Of a DNA stretch of 64,000 bases, positions 30,401 through 42,571 are shown piece after piece. Each line of letters starts with the position of its first letter. Positions within the stretch are counted from its first letter, which is position 1. Source of the DNA: Porodaedalea pini (lineage: Eukaryota > Basidiomycota > Agaricomycetes > Hymenochaetales > Hymenochaetaceae); contig NBAY01000006.1 in the NCBI GenBank assembly GCA_002794775.1, positions 1,054,001-1,118,000 of the forward strand, read 5' to 3'. A program made the translations under genes and the position numbers. Below the pieces are notes generated by a model that was given only the letters and a program-made list of their open reading frames with translations, was not told the DNA's origin and ran no database searches.

Positions 30401-30410
30401 AAGTATTCTG

Positions 30411-33400
30411 TTAGTAGCAGTAACACAACCTACACATCAATAGATTCATCACAAAAATGAGGATGAAGTATATCCTCCTCTCTGAAAGTGAGCATGTCAT
30501 CTTCATCGAAACATCGTTCTGTTCAAGCACCAGGTCACCCTGAAGCTCCATGCCAACATCTTCCTCATCATATGTCAAGTTATCCTCGAAATCATCTTTA
30601 TCATCTTCAAAGTTGTTGCTCCATGGTGCTTGTGACTGATCTCTTTGCTCTAGAGATATATGAGCTTCAATGACCTGTGTAGAAGAAACTGCCAAAGAGT
30701 TCGACCGTCTTTGAGCTGTTTGCCGGTACTCACTGGTGATCCAAGTCAGTACATGCTTGAGCATCTGAAGGCGTGGAACCCATTGTCAAGAAAAGGTTAG
30801 AGCCAGTTCTGTGTAAAGCTCACTTTGCCTTGCTGCATAGGCACTGATTCTACTGACGATCAGCTGAGGTAGGTCAGAGTGAAGCATGTGCCGTTCTGAC
30901 CACCATCTTGCCTTCCAGTCAAAAAATGCAAGGACATGTCACATTTCTCACAAAGGAGTTCAATCTCCTCCTCCCATCTCATCACCTGAGCCTTCATTTT
31001 CACCCACTCGACTCGTACACTGTCACCAAAGGCAATAGAGGAGCTGTCCAAATTCACGTTGGTGTCAAGAACAAGCCATATCCAAGATGGCTGATAGTGT
31101 CCCTCACCTAGTTTCTTTTGTTTATTGTCACCTTCTTCATCACAATCGGGTCCTCAGATGTCGTCATCCTTTAGCTCATTGAGCTGAGTGGTCCAGCTCT
31201 TGTCCGCTGAAGGTTAATGAGAGCGGAACAAGAAATGCAGTAACACTGTACCACAAGCTTGATTTTTGCTTGGAACTTGGAGTAGAGTGTCTGCATACAG
31301 GTATTTGACCTGTTCCCTGTACCATTGACATTCAAGCACTGAAATGCAAAGAGTCCGGACATGGTCCTGCAGAGTCATCAGATGGTGGCAAGGGCATCAT
31401 CTGCCTGAGCTTTGTGTAGTTGAACCTCAAGTTCACAGAGTGCAGGTGATGCAAAGTGGGGGAGCGATGATGGGAGGAAGAGAGGGACAAACTCTGCATG
31501 GACCTGGATGCTGCTGTCTGTGGCTACATCTACTACAGAGGAATCAGCAGATGTGTTGTCTGGGGCCTCTTTTCTTGAGATGACTGCTTGCTGCCTATGC
31601 ATGGCAATACCTGGCATATAAATATCCTGCACTTGATGCCATTTAACGATTTGTCTGTAGAGATTCGTGCACATATTCTGTATGTTCACCACAAGCAAGC
31701 TTGTCCAAGTATTTTTGGACATTGGACTTATGCAAAATGCTTGTCTAGTTGAACTTTGTAAGTCCTTCATTTTATGATCAAACTTTTGTACACTACGTAC
31801 TGTCTCTCCTCCAGTTCTAGACCTATACTGAGAAAAGCACAGGCCGTCACAGCATGGGTACTTGCTGTTTCATTCCTAGCTTCCTCAGCATCCTCATCAG
31901 CAAATTCCTTACAGACATTGTTCACGGTATCGCGATGCAGACTCTTTTGTGGACCGTACAGTCGACTCAAGGGTGAATCTATATTCTTCCCAAGGGAGAC
32001 TGCGGTGACTTGATAGTCGAGGAGGGACAACCAAATAGAAACGGAGTGACCGAATGCTCGAGACAATGGCTCTACTGATTCAGAAGCTTTGCCAAAGTGC
32101 TTGATTCTGTCAGAATCGAGCTCCCAACGCAGACCCTATAACTATAGTGATCAAAACCCTGAAGTTGAGGTAGGTGCAGGGCCGTATCAGGCTGTTCCAG
32201 ACAGTTCAGATTCCTGGTTGGTGCTCGTTGAGCGCTCGAACACGCTTGAAACAGTGCTCGAAGGTGTCCGAACGTATCCCAATGCAATCGAGCGACTTCT
32301 TAGTAGGCAGCGAATGTGCGGTGCGACAGAAGTATGCAGGTATGATACCCTGTTGGGTTTGTCAGGCGCTCGAAGACTTGGAATATCGGTTTCGAGCATA
32401 TGTGGTGAACCGAACGTGCTATTCAAGCACTTGGCCAAGCTTGTTAAAGCAGAGCAGGGATGAACTGGAGATGATAACAACTTATCAGACTCGAAATGTG
32501 TACTGTGGAGTGAACTGGGGGCTGTATTCCCTCTCTAGAATCAGTACAAAGGTGTGCACTATTTATACTCTAGTTGAAATGAGCTCAGTACCGACGTCGA
32601 GCGTACATACAGAGGTAGAGGATTGCATGCAGTGCATGTTCGAGTCAGAATAGTCATATGTTAGGGATGGAATGACTCGAGAACATGATATATCACGAAC
32701 TCGAAGGGGAATAATGGTTCGACATCAAGGAGAAGACCAATGAAACCAAGAAACTTATCATGTGTGCTCCGAACAACTCCGTTCGAACATCCCCAAACAC
32801 CCCCAAGGGCGTGATGATGATGAATGCACATCATGGGAGTGATAGACGATGATAAATAATGCTCAAGCCGCATGGAGAACACGGCAAATGACAGAATCCG
32901 GTCGTTCGAGCGTGATACATTGAACGTTGGCGGCCCGAGGACTGTTCGAGCGACCCCTGCTGGAACCCAATGCGTTCCCTGAGCCCAACTGCATGATCTG
33001 GCTGTGCTACAAACGTTCGAATGAGTGAATATGAAGTGGATAGAGTCCTCGAGCGCGTATATAGTGTGATATGGGATGATATAAAGGAAATGAAGCATTC
33101 GAGTGTGAATAGGGAGTGGTATGAGTGTTAGAGTGGGTGTATGAAAGTGTTCAAACATATTTATGAGGTTACTAAGGGATAATATGAGAACTTTGAAGGT
33201 ATATTGACGCTCAAATGGGCAAGTGTGACCATTTGAGTGCGTGAAATGTGAAGTGTAAGATAGACGGTGATGAAATGAAGTGCTTGACCGTGTTTATGGG
33301 GTTTGTATCTGTATATAGTAATAAATAAAGTGGGTGGTATGCTGGGACGGCTGACGCCGAAGCGTGAATCGAGTGCTACAATGGTTGTTTCTGAGAGAAC

Positions 33401-35434
33401 TCAGTCAGCTACAGCTCATTGTTATGTTGTTTAATGTGTTTAGTGACAAGAAGAATTACAATGGGATAGATGTGATGCATATGATGTGCACATGGGAAGT
33501 TGTGGCAGAAGCTCAAGACAAAAACACTAGGATTGGACAAGTCAAAAAGTTCAAATGCACCTAAGAGTGGCTCAGCATACAGGTCCTCCACATCTTGATC
33601 ATTGTTCCATGTGGAGATCATCACATCCCATTTTTGAATCGTCTCAACTGGTATGTTCACGGACATCAATGCAAGTGTTGACTGGTGTTCCACTTGCCAT
33701 TCAATTGATTCATTTAGCTTCTTGGAAAAATAGCTCCCTAGAAAGCGAAAAGTGAGCAAAGGTGACAATATAAATAATAGAAAGAAACTTACCAAAACCA
33801 AGAATTTTCTTCCAGTTCCATGCACCCCAATGATCGTTCAGTGCTTCATGTCGGACAGCTGGTGCCATCTCTTGTGTGCTTGTTGCCATGCCATTAATAT
33901 GAGCCCATTCTGATTCTACTCCTTCACCATATGTTTGTCCAACCTTTGGAATGAAGTTGAGTGAAAATTGAGTTTGACATTGAGGTCCATGTGCCGGGAG
34001 ATGGAACTTTGGCACAACAGTACAAAAGTGAACATTGCTCATGTCGAAATGAATGCGCTCTGGATAGTGTGCAATGCATTTCGCAAGGTTTTTTGACCAT
34101 TGGCATCCAATATCATAGGAGATAAGAAGATCCTGAGTTTCCAAGTTTTCAAGAGCCGACAGGACAATGTAATCCATGTTTGCATATCTAGTCCAGATGT
34201 AACAATATACAATATACAAGAACATTTATGAAGCTTACCTTTCTCCACGCTGAAGATCACCGACTCCACTCTTACACATTAACGAATGCCATCCACATAC
34301 AACAGCACCAGTTCCACTGGCCTTATATTCTTGAATGTTTCGAAGGTTAGCGGTGAGGATCGCATTATGCTGAGATCGGCAGGTATTGGTCTACATATAG
34401 CAGATAAGATGTTCAAGCGAGATTACTACAAATATAACTCATACCTCAACATCATCTACGAATGAGGCTACTGTTTTCTGATATTCCTCCTCCTTGACAA
34501 AGTAGGCCCATCCTGGTGCAAGTTCCACATCCTGAAGGCCCCTGTCCTTTAGTTTTAGCTTGAAGTTTGCATCAATGGCTAAGAACTGCGTATAGAGCCA
34601 TCTGGAAGGAAAATCAGAGAATGAAGTATCAGACGAGGACGTCTCCTCACCTGCGGTCATCTAAAGCCATTTTCCAGTCAGCCGGAAGGTTACGATTTGG
34701 ATGCAGGCATGCCGGGCATTTCACAGCGAGTTCACCTCTCTGGGTTGTGCTCACACCAGCTGGATTGTGTCCACAACCAGTATGCTTGAGCATTAGAAGA
34801 TGGCACCAAAGGCACACTGCAAAAGCAAAATCTTTATACCTGTGCTATTCTCCAATGAGTGCAGCAAGAAAAAGACCTGTTAAATATAACTCACTACTGC
34901 AGACGGCTCACTTTTACTGGTCCTGTAGATTATAGCATTGTAAAAGTTGTAAACATTTGTTTTACCTTGCAATGATAGCTCCTCAAAGGTATCAAGAACA
35001 TCAAATGTGTATGCTGTCTGAGGGTGGTTGGTCATCATTGGGAATAGTCTAGCATGCAGGAGTTGGATGTAGTGAGGTGATCCTAAGCTGCAATCACAGA
35101 AGTCAATATTGACAAAATGAAAGCCACTTGTGTCCATCACAAGGAACTTCTTAGAGCCTGCAGCTGGCTTCGAGCATGAGCCTCCATTATGGCCGAGCTG
35201 CATACGAAGGCCGAGGCCTGAGAGTGGTGCTTTCTCAAAGAAGTTACCATTCCATCTCTACAATGAGAGCTTAAGTGCTGTTTGAAGGTCATAAAAACAA
35301 ATTGACGTACATGTACTCGATGTAGTAGTAACTCACGGTGCAGTGCCACCATACAGCTCTGGCAATACAGAGAATTCGAGTAGCAGTCAATGCACCTGAA
35401 CATCTCCATGATCTTGATTATCTCATCACATCGA
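30411..35434 (-). pseudogene. KDZ-type transposase, main body
   Basis: KDZ (Kyakuja-Dileera-Zisupton) transposases move DNA elements. From right to left: cysteine cluster (FRCIDC, YCQSC), then after an intron WNGNFFEKAPLSGLGLRMQ with QLGH, HARLFPMMTNHPQTAYTFD with VLDTFEELSLQGK, the core RYANMDYIVLSALENL, LISYDIGCQW, VPKFHLPAHGPQCQ, YGEGVESEWAHINGMA and DHWGAWNWKK, then LNESIEWQVEHQS. After a 1.4-kb insert: EFADEDAEEARNET, IGLELEERQ, VKWHQVQDIYMPG, KAQADDALATI, and a C-terminal helix VEWVKMKAQVMRWEEE. At least eight exons. The 5' part is separated by elements C and D, so the gene is broken. A large insert at about 32060-33400 breaks it again. Confidence 0.85.
32060..33400. mobile_element. TTCGAG-rich insert in the KDZ gene
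   Basis: About twenty TCGA-centred motifs in 1.1 kb, mostly (G)TTCGAG(C/T)G or its complement CGCTCGAA, in both orientations, for example near 32235, 32260, 32370, 32393, 32640, 32698, 32780, 32910, 32945, 33016, 33097. Surrounding DNA is AT-rich and CpG-poor. It falls between two KDZ coding blocks that should be close together. Likely a non-autonomous DNA transposon with transposase-binding subterminal motifs; no ends or target duplication could be fixed. Confidence 0.4.
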
Positions 35435-35875
35435 TGTTAGGACTTGAACTTTCACCTTTTCTTTTATTTTCCTTTTACCATTTCTTTCCTTTTAACCGCT
35501 CCTTTTCATTATAATTAATCATCTTTTCAATCATTTCCCACACTCCTTTCACATGACCTTCATTCGTTCCATTCCGCTCCCTTTATGTAATCTTAGACAA
35601 TGGGGCAACCGGTTCTCACAAGGTGATCACTGTATATAAGGAAGAGGAATCGCATCTGAACACCTGTTCTGCTTTTCCTCTTACCTCCATGACGACCTAG
35701 GTGAGACCGCATCCCCCCTCCTGTAGTAGAGTACACTGTATTAATCCTCTTACCTCCGTGACGACCTAGCCTGAGTACAGCGTGTCCCGAGTCTACGCTC
35801 GAGTATAACACATCCCAGACGACAGTCAGCCGAGGCCTGCCCAGTCCGAGTCATCCCCCGGACTCCTGCCTAACA
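35435..35875 (+). repeat. 5' LTR of element C
   Basis: 441 bp, TGTTAGGAC to CTAACA, with TATATAAGG. Confidence 0.95.
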
Positions 35876-35876
35876 T

Positions 35877-35887
35877 AAAAGCAGAAC
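35877..35887 (+). promoter_or_regulatory. Self-priming primer site, element C
   Basis: AAAAGCAGAAC one base after the LTR, complementary to GTTCTGCTTTT in the LTR, as in element B. Confidence 0.75.
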
Positions 35888-35990
35888 CCCACCCAGGCTC
35901 ATCCCCAGCGTACGTTGTCGCTGTCGACTCGCCTTCACTCAGTCTAGAGGAGCACTCCCCTCGATGGACTTGAAGTGAAAAACCCCCTAA

Positions 35991-36287
35991 ACGACAACCC
36001 TCAACCCTGCCCGGACGTTTTCGGATGTTCATGTATTACATAATACCGCCAACCAACTTTTCCCGACCTTTTTGACCCTGGCTCTCCACATCTCCCTTTG
36101 GTGGAGAAGCCACTTGACTTGGACGTGGGTGACGTTACGTGTACAGTCGTCAACACCATTGTCGATTGTTATTTCTGCCGCATCTTTCCACCTTATCATT
36201 AACTTCACCGACGAACCCGTCCAACGTTGGCGTAACCCCGGATTGAACATGCAACCCATCCCTGTTCCTCCGCCATCGTCAAGATAG
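35991..36287 (+). CDS. ORF0 of element C
   Basis: 297 bases, open from ACG to TAG: TTTLNPARTFSDVHVL, LALHISLWW, LTWTWVTLRVQ, VISAASFHLIINFTDEP, QPIPVPPPSSR. Three codons longer than in B, D and E through in-frame indels near the middle. Frame survival in an otherwise damaged copy fits past selection. Confidence 0.45.
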   Translation, partial: TTTLNPARTFSDVHVLHNTANQLFPTFLTLALHISLWWRSHLTWTWVTLRVQSSTPLSIVISAASFHLIINFTDEPVQRWRNPGLNMQPIPVPPPSSR

Positions 36288-36322
36288 ATCTCACCAACGA
36301 ACAGCGACGGGCCCTTCCTGCA

Positions 36323-37678
36323 TTGGCATGTTGGAATCCAGACCAATCAGGCTATGTCATGACCAACAACAGCAGTGTTGTACACGATATCTGGTGGAGT
36401 GAAGTCCGGCACAGCTGGTATTCATCAGACGAACAAGGAAGGAGAGCAAGGTGGCCCCCAGCTGCTCCATCATCACCAGCACCATCAACGTCCACAGTCC
36501 TTCTGCCTCCAGCTCCAGGCCCTTACCATGAGGCTCATAGAGACCCTTCACTGCCAACCCCCCCTGAACCTTCAACGCCCATGCCCGAACCCGCAATGTC
36601 AGCAGGAGGTTTCAGTCAGCAGCAGATAGAGCAGATCGCGGCCATCGTCGCAAACGCCTTCGCCCATCAGGCAAACAACGCCCCGGCACCAGTCACGGCA
36701 GCTAACCCCCTGACCCCCAGCATCAACGTCACCTGGCCACGTGAATTCACTGGCGGCGACAACTATCTAGACTTCAAACGCGAGGTCCTCCTTTTCATCT
36801 CCGCAAACCCGAATCAATACCCCACGTCGGAGAGTAAGATATACGTTGCTCTCTCCTACTTAAAAGGAGGCAATGTGGCAACATGGGCACAGAATTATGT
36901 GGAGGAGTCGATGACGGCCAGCATTGTGACCTTCACCGACAGTTGGACGAGGTTCCAAGAGCGCCTAGACGCTTCGTTTGACGATCCGAACTGGAAGGAA
37001 AAGGCACTGGCAAAGTTCCAAACCAAGGTTCAGAAGGATCTCACCGCCGATGAATTCTTCCAGGATCTTGACGTCATTATCACAAGAGTGGGACTGACAG
37101 ACGACAGCATCATCTGTGACCACCTGAAGAGGGCGATGAACATCAAGGTGGTGCGTGGAGTGCTGAGGTCGACGCTGGTTCTGACAACATATGATGACTG
37201 GAAGAAGAAGGCCATTGAGATCAACCGAGGTGAACAGCAAATCTGTGCAATCCAGCAAGGTCACGCATTCCCAACTCCACCATGCCCGCAGCAGCAACAG
37301 GGACCCCCAGCTCGCCGTCAGACTGCTGCCCCCCACGTCGACAAACGCGACGCGACCAGCATTACCTTTGGAGGCGCCAGCCAGCCGATGGACGTCTCAA
37401 TGAATGAGGCGCAACGCCAACATGCGTGCTGGATCTGTGGCCAGCTCGGTCACTTCAAGGACGCATGCCCACAAGGGAAGACGATCGTGCAGCGTATGCT
37501 GCAGATGATGGCGCCTGGCGAACATCGCCTCCTCGCCGATGAGCTAGGGGCAATGAAAGAATTGGCATTTGAGGAAGTCATAGACACTCGAAAGATGACA
37601 GTGGAGGACTATGTGGAAGAGGAAGGAGATGACGAAGAGGTCGTCGACTCACAGGGTTTTGTGAGTGGTCAGGCATAG
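36323..37678 (+). CDS. gag: Gag of element C
   Basis: Open to TAG 37676-37678. The first ATG in frame is 36359 (MTNNSS), which is not conserved; the conserved one begins MSAGGFSQQQ at 36596. Capsid-like region and zinc knuckle CWICGQLGHFKDAC as in B. Many substitutions reduce charge, for example Arg to Gln, Trp or Cys, in line with CpG decay. Followed by the frameshift site at 37654-37660. Confidence 0.85.
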   Translation: MACWNPDQSGYVMTNNSSVVHDIWWSEVRHSWYSSDEQGRRARWPPAAPSSPAPSTSTVLLPPAPGPYHEAHRDPSLPTPPEPSTPMPEPAMSAGGFSQQQIEQIAAIVANAFAHQANNAPAPVTAANPLTPSINVTWPREFTGGDNYLDFKREVLLFISANPNQYPTSESKIYVALSYLKGGNVATWAQNYVEESMTASIVTFTDSWTRFQERLDASFDDPNWKEKALAKFQTKVQKDLTADEFFQDLDVIITRVGLTDDSIICDHLKRAMNIKVVRGVLRSTLVLTTYDDWKKKAIEINRGEQQICAIQQGHAFPTPPCPQQQQGPPARRQTAAPHVDKRDATSITFGGASQPMDVSMNEAQRQHACWICGQLGHFKDACPQGKTIVQRMLQMMAPGEHRLLADELGAMKELAFEEVIDTRKMTVEDYVEEEGDDEEVVDSQGFVSGQA

Positions 37679-37705
37679 CCATTGGGGCGACTGACCAAGA
37701 AGAAC
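37654..37705 (+). promoter_or_regulatory. -1 frameshift signal, element C
   Basis: GGGTTTT, 6-base spacer, GGTCAG ... CTGACC stem, as in element B. Confidence 0.8.
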
Positions 37706-40700
37706 AAGGGGCTTCGTATCCGGACTCGATAAAATATAACCAACCGTCTGTACAGTATGTAGATGCAAACGACGTCAATGGTTTTCCCGATTACAAAGTC
37801 CCCACCGGTGTGAACGAGAAAAGCGAGTACGAGCAATTGTTCATGAGGGGAACTGGCGGACACCAGCTGGACCTTCTCCTGAACGTTGGGTATAACGTGG
37901 AGGGTGAAAGGAGAGAGGTGGATGCGCATGCCCTTGTGGATTCAGGATGTACAGGATTGTGCATCGATGTGAGGTTCGTCGAACAATACAGATTGGAGAC
38001 CAAGCGATACATCTGGCCCCTCGTGGTGCTCAATGCAGACGGCACACACAATGAGGCTGGAATGATCAAAAACTACGTCGATGTCGAACTAATGATCAGG
38101 CACCACAAGGAAAGGATTGTCCTTGCGGTAACATCCCTAGCGTCATCAAACATTTTCCTTGGTTACGACTGGCTTTGACGCCACAATCCAGAAGTCGACT
38201 GGAAGACGGGTTCAATTGAATTCACCCGCTGTCCAGAGGAGTGTGCGATCGAGAAGGAGGTTGCAGAAGAAATGAGAAGGATGAGAGAGGTGCAAATGGA
38301 CAAGGTGTCCTGGCCCACATATCTCAACGACTTTGCCGATGTCTTCAGCAAGAAAGGCTTCGAAAAGCTACCGGAACATCGCCCCTGGGATCACGTCATC
38401 GACTTGAAACCTGACTTCAAGCCTAGCAACTGCAAGATCTATCCACTGACACCGATGGAACAGGAGTTACTGAAGGATTTCCTTGAGGAAAACCTGAAGT
38501 CAGGTCGCATACAAAAGTCAATTTCGCCAATGGCGTCGCCCTTCTTTTTCATCAAGAAGGCCGACAAATCACTACGTCCAATCCAGGACTACCGTAAACT
38601 CAATGAAGGCACGATCAAAAACAAGTATCCTCTCCCCCTCATCAATGAACTGGTTGACAAGGTCAAGAAGGCAAAGTTCATCACCAAGCTTGATCTTCGC
38701 TGGGGATACTACAATGTCCGGATCTGAGAAGGCGATGAATGGAAGGCAGCATTCTGCACGAACATGGGTCTCTTCGAACTGACAGTCATGTTCTTTGGCC
38801 TTTGCAACACACCGGCGACATTCCAGGCTTTTGTCAATCACATCTTCAAGGGATTGATCTATGACAACTTGATCATTGTCTACCTCGACGACATACTGAT
38901 TCTCTCGCAAACTCTTGAGGAACATATCGAGACATCGAGATGTGTCCTCCAGATTTTGCGAGAGAACGGCCTGTACCTGAAACCAGAGAAATGTGAGTTC
39001 GATGCCAAAGTCATGAAGTACCTCAGCCACATCATCGGTAATGGCGAGATCAGAGCTGACCTGGTGAAGACGGCAGCGATCGCAGACTGGCCGGTCCCAC
39101 AAAACCTCAAACAGCTGCAACAATTCCTTGGCATGGGCAACTGGCTGCGATGGTTCATCAAGGACTACAGCAAGGTAGTCCATCCGCTGACGTCACTGAC
39201 AGGCAAGAAGGACTGGGTATGGGAGACCAAACAGCAGGAGGCGTTCGAGGAGTTGAGACGACGTCTCTGCTCACCTCCAGTCCTGGCCATCACGAACAAT
39301 GAGGGCCCTTTCCGCATCGAAGCAGACTCATCAAACTTCACGCTTGGAGGCATGTTGTTGCAAAAGCAGGAAGGCAAGTGGGGGTAGTCGCTTACAGATC
39401 AGAAGCGCTCCTACCAGCAGAATGAAACTATGAGATCTACGACAAGGAGATGCTCGCAATCGTTTTGGCACTCAAGGAGTGGAGACAGTACCTTCTCGGT
39501 GCCCATCACCCTATCGAAATCTGGTCCAATCACGCCAACCTTACTTACTTCAAGTCGGCACAGAAACTGAGCTATCGACAAGCTCACTGGTGAACAGAGC
39601 TTGAGGAATTCGACTTCCACCTCGAGCACAAGTTGGGGAAGATGATGGGCAAGGCGGACTTACTGTCGCATAAGGCTGGCTATGATGAGGGCAAGGATGA
39701 CAACGACGGCATCGTGTTCATCAAGGAGAAGTGGCTGAATCGTGGAGTGGTGAGGATGTCACATGATGAGGTGTTGGACAGAGTGGGTGAAGCACAGAGG
39801 GCGCAACATGAGTTGGAGAGGCCGACAGGGATGATGGAGGTCGATGGGTTGTGGCAAATGAAGGGCAAGGTATACGTTCTGTCGACGGTAAAGGAATCTG
39901 TGTTGCGAGAGTGTCACGACTCGGTACTGGCGGGGCATCCAGGAGCATCAAAGACAGTGGAACTTGTCCATTGAGACTTCTGGTGGGCGTCGATGTTCTC
40001 CGACATCTGAGCGTACGTCTGAGGATGTGATCGCTGTCAGCGAACAAAGGCTCTGAGAATGTCGAGGTCGAGACCACTCCATCCAAATACGGTCCCCAAA
40101 GCCCCTTGGGAAATCATCACGGTCGACCTCATTGGAGAGCTCCCAGAATCGAAGGGACACAACGCGATCTGCATCTTCATAGATAGATTCTCGAAGCAGA
40201 TACACGCAATTCCAACGACGACGAAGCTATCAGCAGAAGGCATGGCTCACTTGTACCACGACCACGTCTTCCACCTCCACGGCCTACCGAAGAAGATTAT
40301 CCATGACCGTGGCACACAGTTCGACGCGTTGATGATGAAGGAACTATACAAACTCCTGCACATCGAAGGCAACCCGTCGATGGCATATCACCCACAAACG
40401 GACGGTCAGACGGAATGCATTAACCAAGAGCTCGAACAGTACCTTAGGCTCTTCATTAACCATCGGCAATCGGACTGGAAGGACTGGCTCCCTCTCACAG
40501 AGTTCGCATACAACAACCGCGAACACTCAGCAACAAAGATGTCTCCCTTCTACGCAAATACAGGACATCATCCTCTAAGCTTCGACAGGACACAAACTTC
40601 ATCCACTAACATGTCAGCAGAAGAATTCGCAAAACACATCAAGGAGACTCATCGTGTTGCGAAGGACAACCTGGTCAAGGCAGCTGAGGACATGAAGTGC

Positions 40701-41274
40701 TACCATGACCAGACAGCGGGGGTATCGGTGGAGTACCAGACCGGCAACAAGGTCTTCCTGGATGGTTGGAACATCAGCATGGACACGCCGACAAAGAAGC
40801 TAGCAGACAAGTGGTACGGACCCTTCGAAATCATCGATAAGGTGGGCACGAGCGCATACAAGCTCAAACTCCCCAAGCGATGGAAGAAAGTCCACCCCGT
40901 CTTCAATGAAGCCCTGTTGAAACCCGCTGTTGAACCATCTTTCAAAAGCCAGAAACAACCTCCACCGCCACCACCCGACATCGTTGACAACGAGGAAGAA
41001 TACGAGGTTCAGGAGATCATCGACTCGTGTCTGCACTGAGGGAAACTACAATACCTCGTCAAGTGGGTCGGGTACAATGAACTGACTTGGCAGCCGGAGA
41101 CAGACTTTGGCGAGAACGCAAAGGAGGCGATCACAGATTTCTATCAAAAACATCCCGGCACTCCTCGAAAACTCGACATTCCACACCAACGACTTCACCC
41201 ACTCTTCGTCCACACCGAGCCAAATGACCACGATCTTGGTTGGTCGGGACGCCCAACCTTGAGGGGGGGGGTAA
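37654..41274 (+). pseudogene. Pol of element C, multiply interrupted
   Basis: All Pol domains of element B can be followed (protease DSG, RT YLDD, RNase H, integrase HHCC and DDE, GPF, chromodomain). TGA codons at about 38176, 38725, 39423, 39591, 39972, 40008, 40020 and 41037 each replace an Arg of element B. One A is missing near 39383 in the RNase H region. The element cannot make its own enzymes. Confidence 0.93.
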
Positions 41275-41714
41275 TGTTAGGACTTGAACTTTCACCTTTT
41301 CTTTTATTTTCCTTTTACCATTTCTTTCCTTTTAACCGCTCCTTTTCATTATAATTAATCATCTTTTCAATCATTTCCCACACTCCTTTCACATGACCTT
41401 CATTCGTTCCATTCCACTCCCTTTATGTAATCTTAGACAATGGGGCAACCGGTTCTCACGAGGTGATCACTGTATATAAGGAAGAGGAATCGCATCTGAA
41501 CACCTGTTCTGCTTTTCCTCTTACCTCCGTGACGACCTAGGTGAGACTGTGTCCCCCTCCCGTAGTAGAGTACACTGTATTAATCCTCTTACCTCCGTGA
41601 CGACCTAGCCTGAGTACAGCGTGTCCCAAGTCTACGCTCGAGTATAACACGTCCCAGACGACAGTCAGCTGAGGCCTGCCCAGTCCAAGTCGTCTCCCAG
41701 ACTCCCACCTAACA
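41275..41714 (+). repeat. 3' LTR of element C
   Basis: 440 bp, close to the 5' copy with scattered transitions. Confidence 0.95.
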
Positions 41715-41873
41715 ATCGAGAGCATACTAGCAAGCCTGTCTGCACAGAACAGCCCTCATGAGTGAGCAATTCATCCAGATACGTCTGTCAATAAGGCAGC
41801 CAGTGTGCTAACTTGACCTATATTGATTTCAGTGTAAGTAGAAATATGATAAGAGCATAATGTACGTGAATGG
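41715..41873 (-). pseudogene. KDZ gene piece between elements C and D
   Basis: 159 bp of host DNA. On the minus strand an acceptor (TTGACAG) precedes codons for TYLDELLTHEGCSVQTGLLV, leading into CSRCDE across the site of element C. This is the typical start of the KDZ cysteine cluster, so the piece joins the blocks on either side. Confidence 0.65.
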
Positions 41874-42158
41874 TGTTAGAACTTGAACTTTTTCCTTTTC
41901 TTTTATTTTCCTTTTACCATTTCCTTTACTCTAATCACCCCCTTTCTATTATATTTAACCATCTTTTCAATCATTTCTCACATCCCCTTGCACATGACCT
42001 TCATTCATTCCATTCCGTCCCCTTTATGTAATCTTAGACAATTGAGCAACCGGTTCTCATGAGGTGATCACTGTATATAAGGAAGAGGAATCGCATCTGA
42101 ACACCTGTTCTGCTTTTCCTCTTACCTCCGTGACGACCTAGGTGAGACCGCATCCCCT
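41874..42158 (+). repeat. 5' LTR of element D, left part
   Basis: First 285 bases of the LTR up to the insertion point of E. The rest is at 48401-48561. CCCCT occurs at 42154-42158 and 48401-48405. Confidence 0.92.
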
Positions 42159-42571
42159 TGTTAGGCGGGAGCCCGGGAGACGACTCGGACTGGGCAGGAC
42201 TCGGCTGACTGTCGTCTGGGACGTGCTATACTCGAGCGTAGACTCGGGACACGCTTACTCAGGCTAGGTCGTCGCGGAGGTAAGAGGATTAATACAAGTC
42301 TCAACTAATACAAGGGGGACGAGTCTCACCTAGGTCGTCGCGGAGGTAAGAGGAAAAGCAGAACAAGGAGTTCATGCGATTCCTGAGACCTTATATAGCG
42401 ACGACCGTGAGACTATATTACCTAACATTACATAACGAGTGGGAATGGAACGAATGAAGGTAGTGTGGGAATGATTGTGTAAGATGGGTAAATATAATGA
42501 AAAGGACGAATATAATAAAGGAAATGGTAAAAGGGAAAATAAAGGAAAATGTGAAAGTTCAGGTTCTAACA
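42159..42571 (-). repeat. 3' LTR of element E
   Basis: 413 bp; preceded on the minus strand by the purine tract (GGGGGGTAA) of the element. Confidence 0.95.

Larger units (their letters stand above)
35435..41714 (+). mobile_element. Element C: decayed Gypsy chromovirus
   Basis: 6280 bp with LTRs 35435-35875 and 41275-41714 and a perfect target duplication ATCGA (35430-35434, 41715-41719). Same plan as element B. Gag is open but Pol has eight TGA codons and a one-base deletion. LTRs belong to a subtype about 15 bp longer than in B. Inserted into the cysteine-cluster exon of the KDZ gene. Confidence 0.96.

Noticed and set aside
32710..32730. tRNA B-box-like GGTTCGA
   Set aside because: No A box or cloverleaf around it; it is one of the many TTCGA motifs of this segment.
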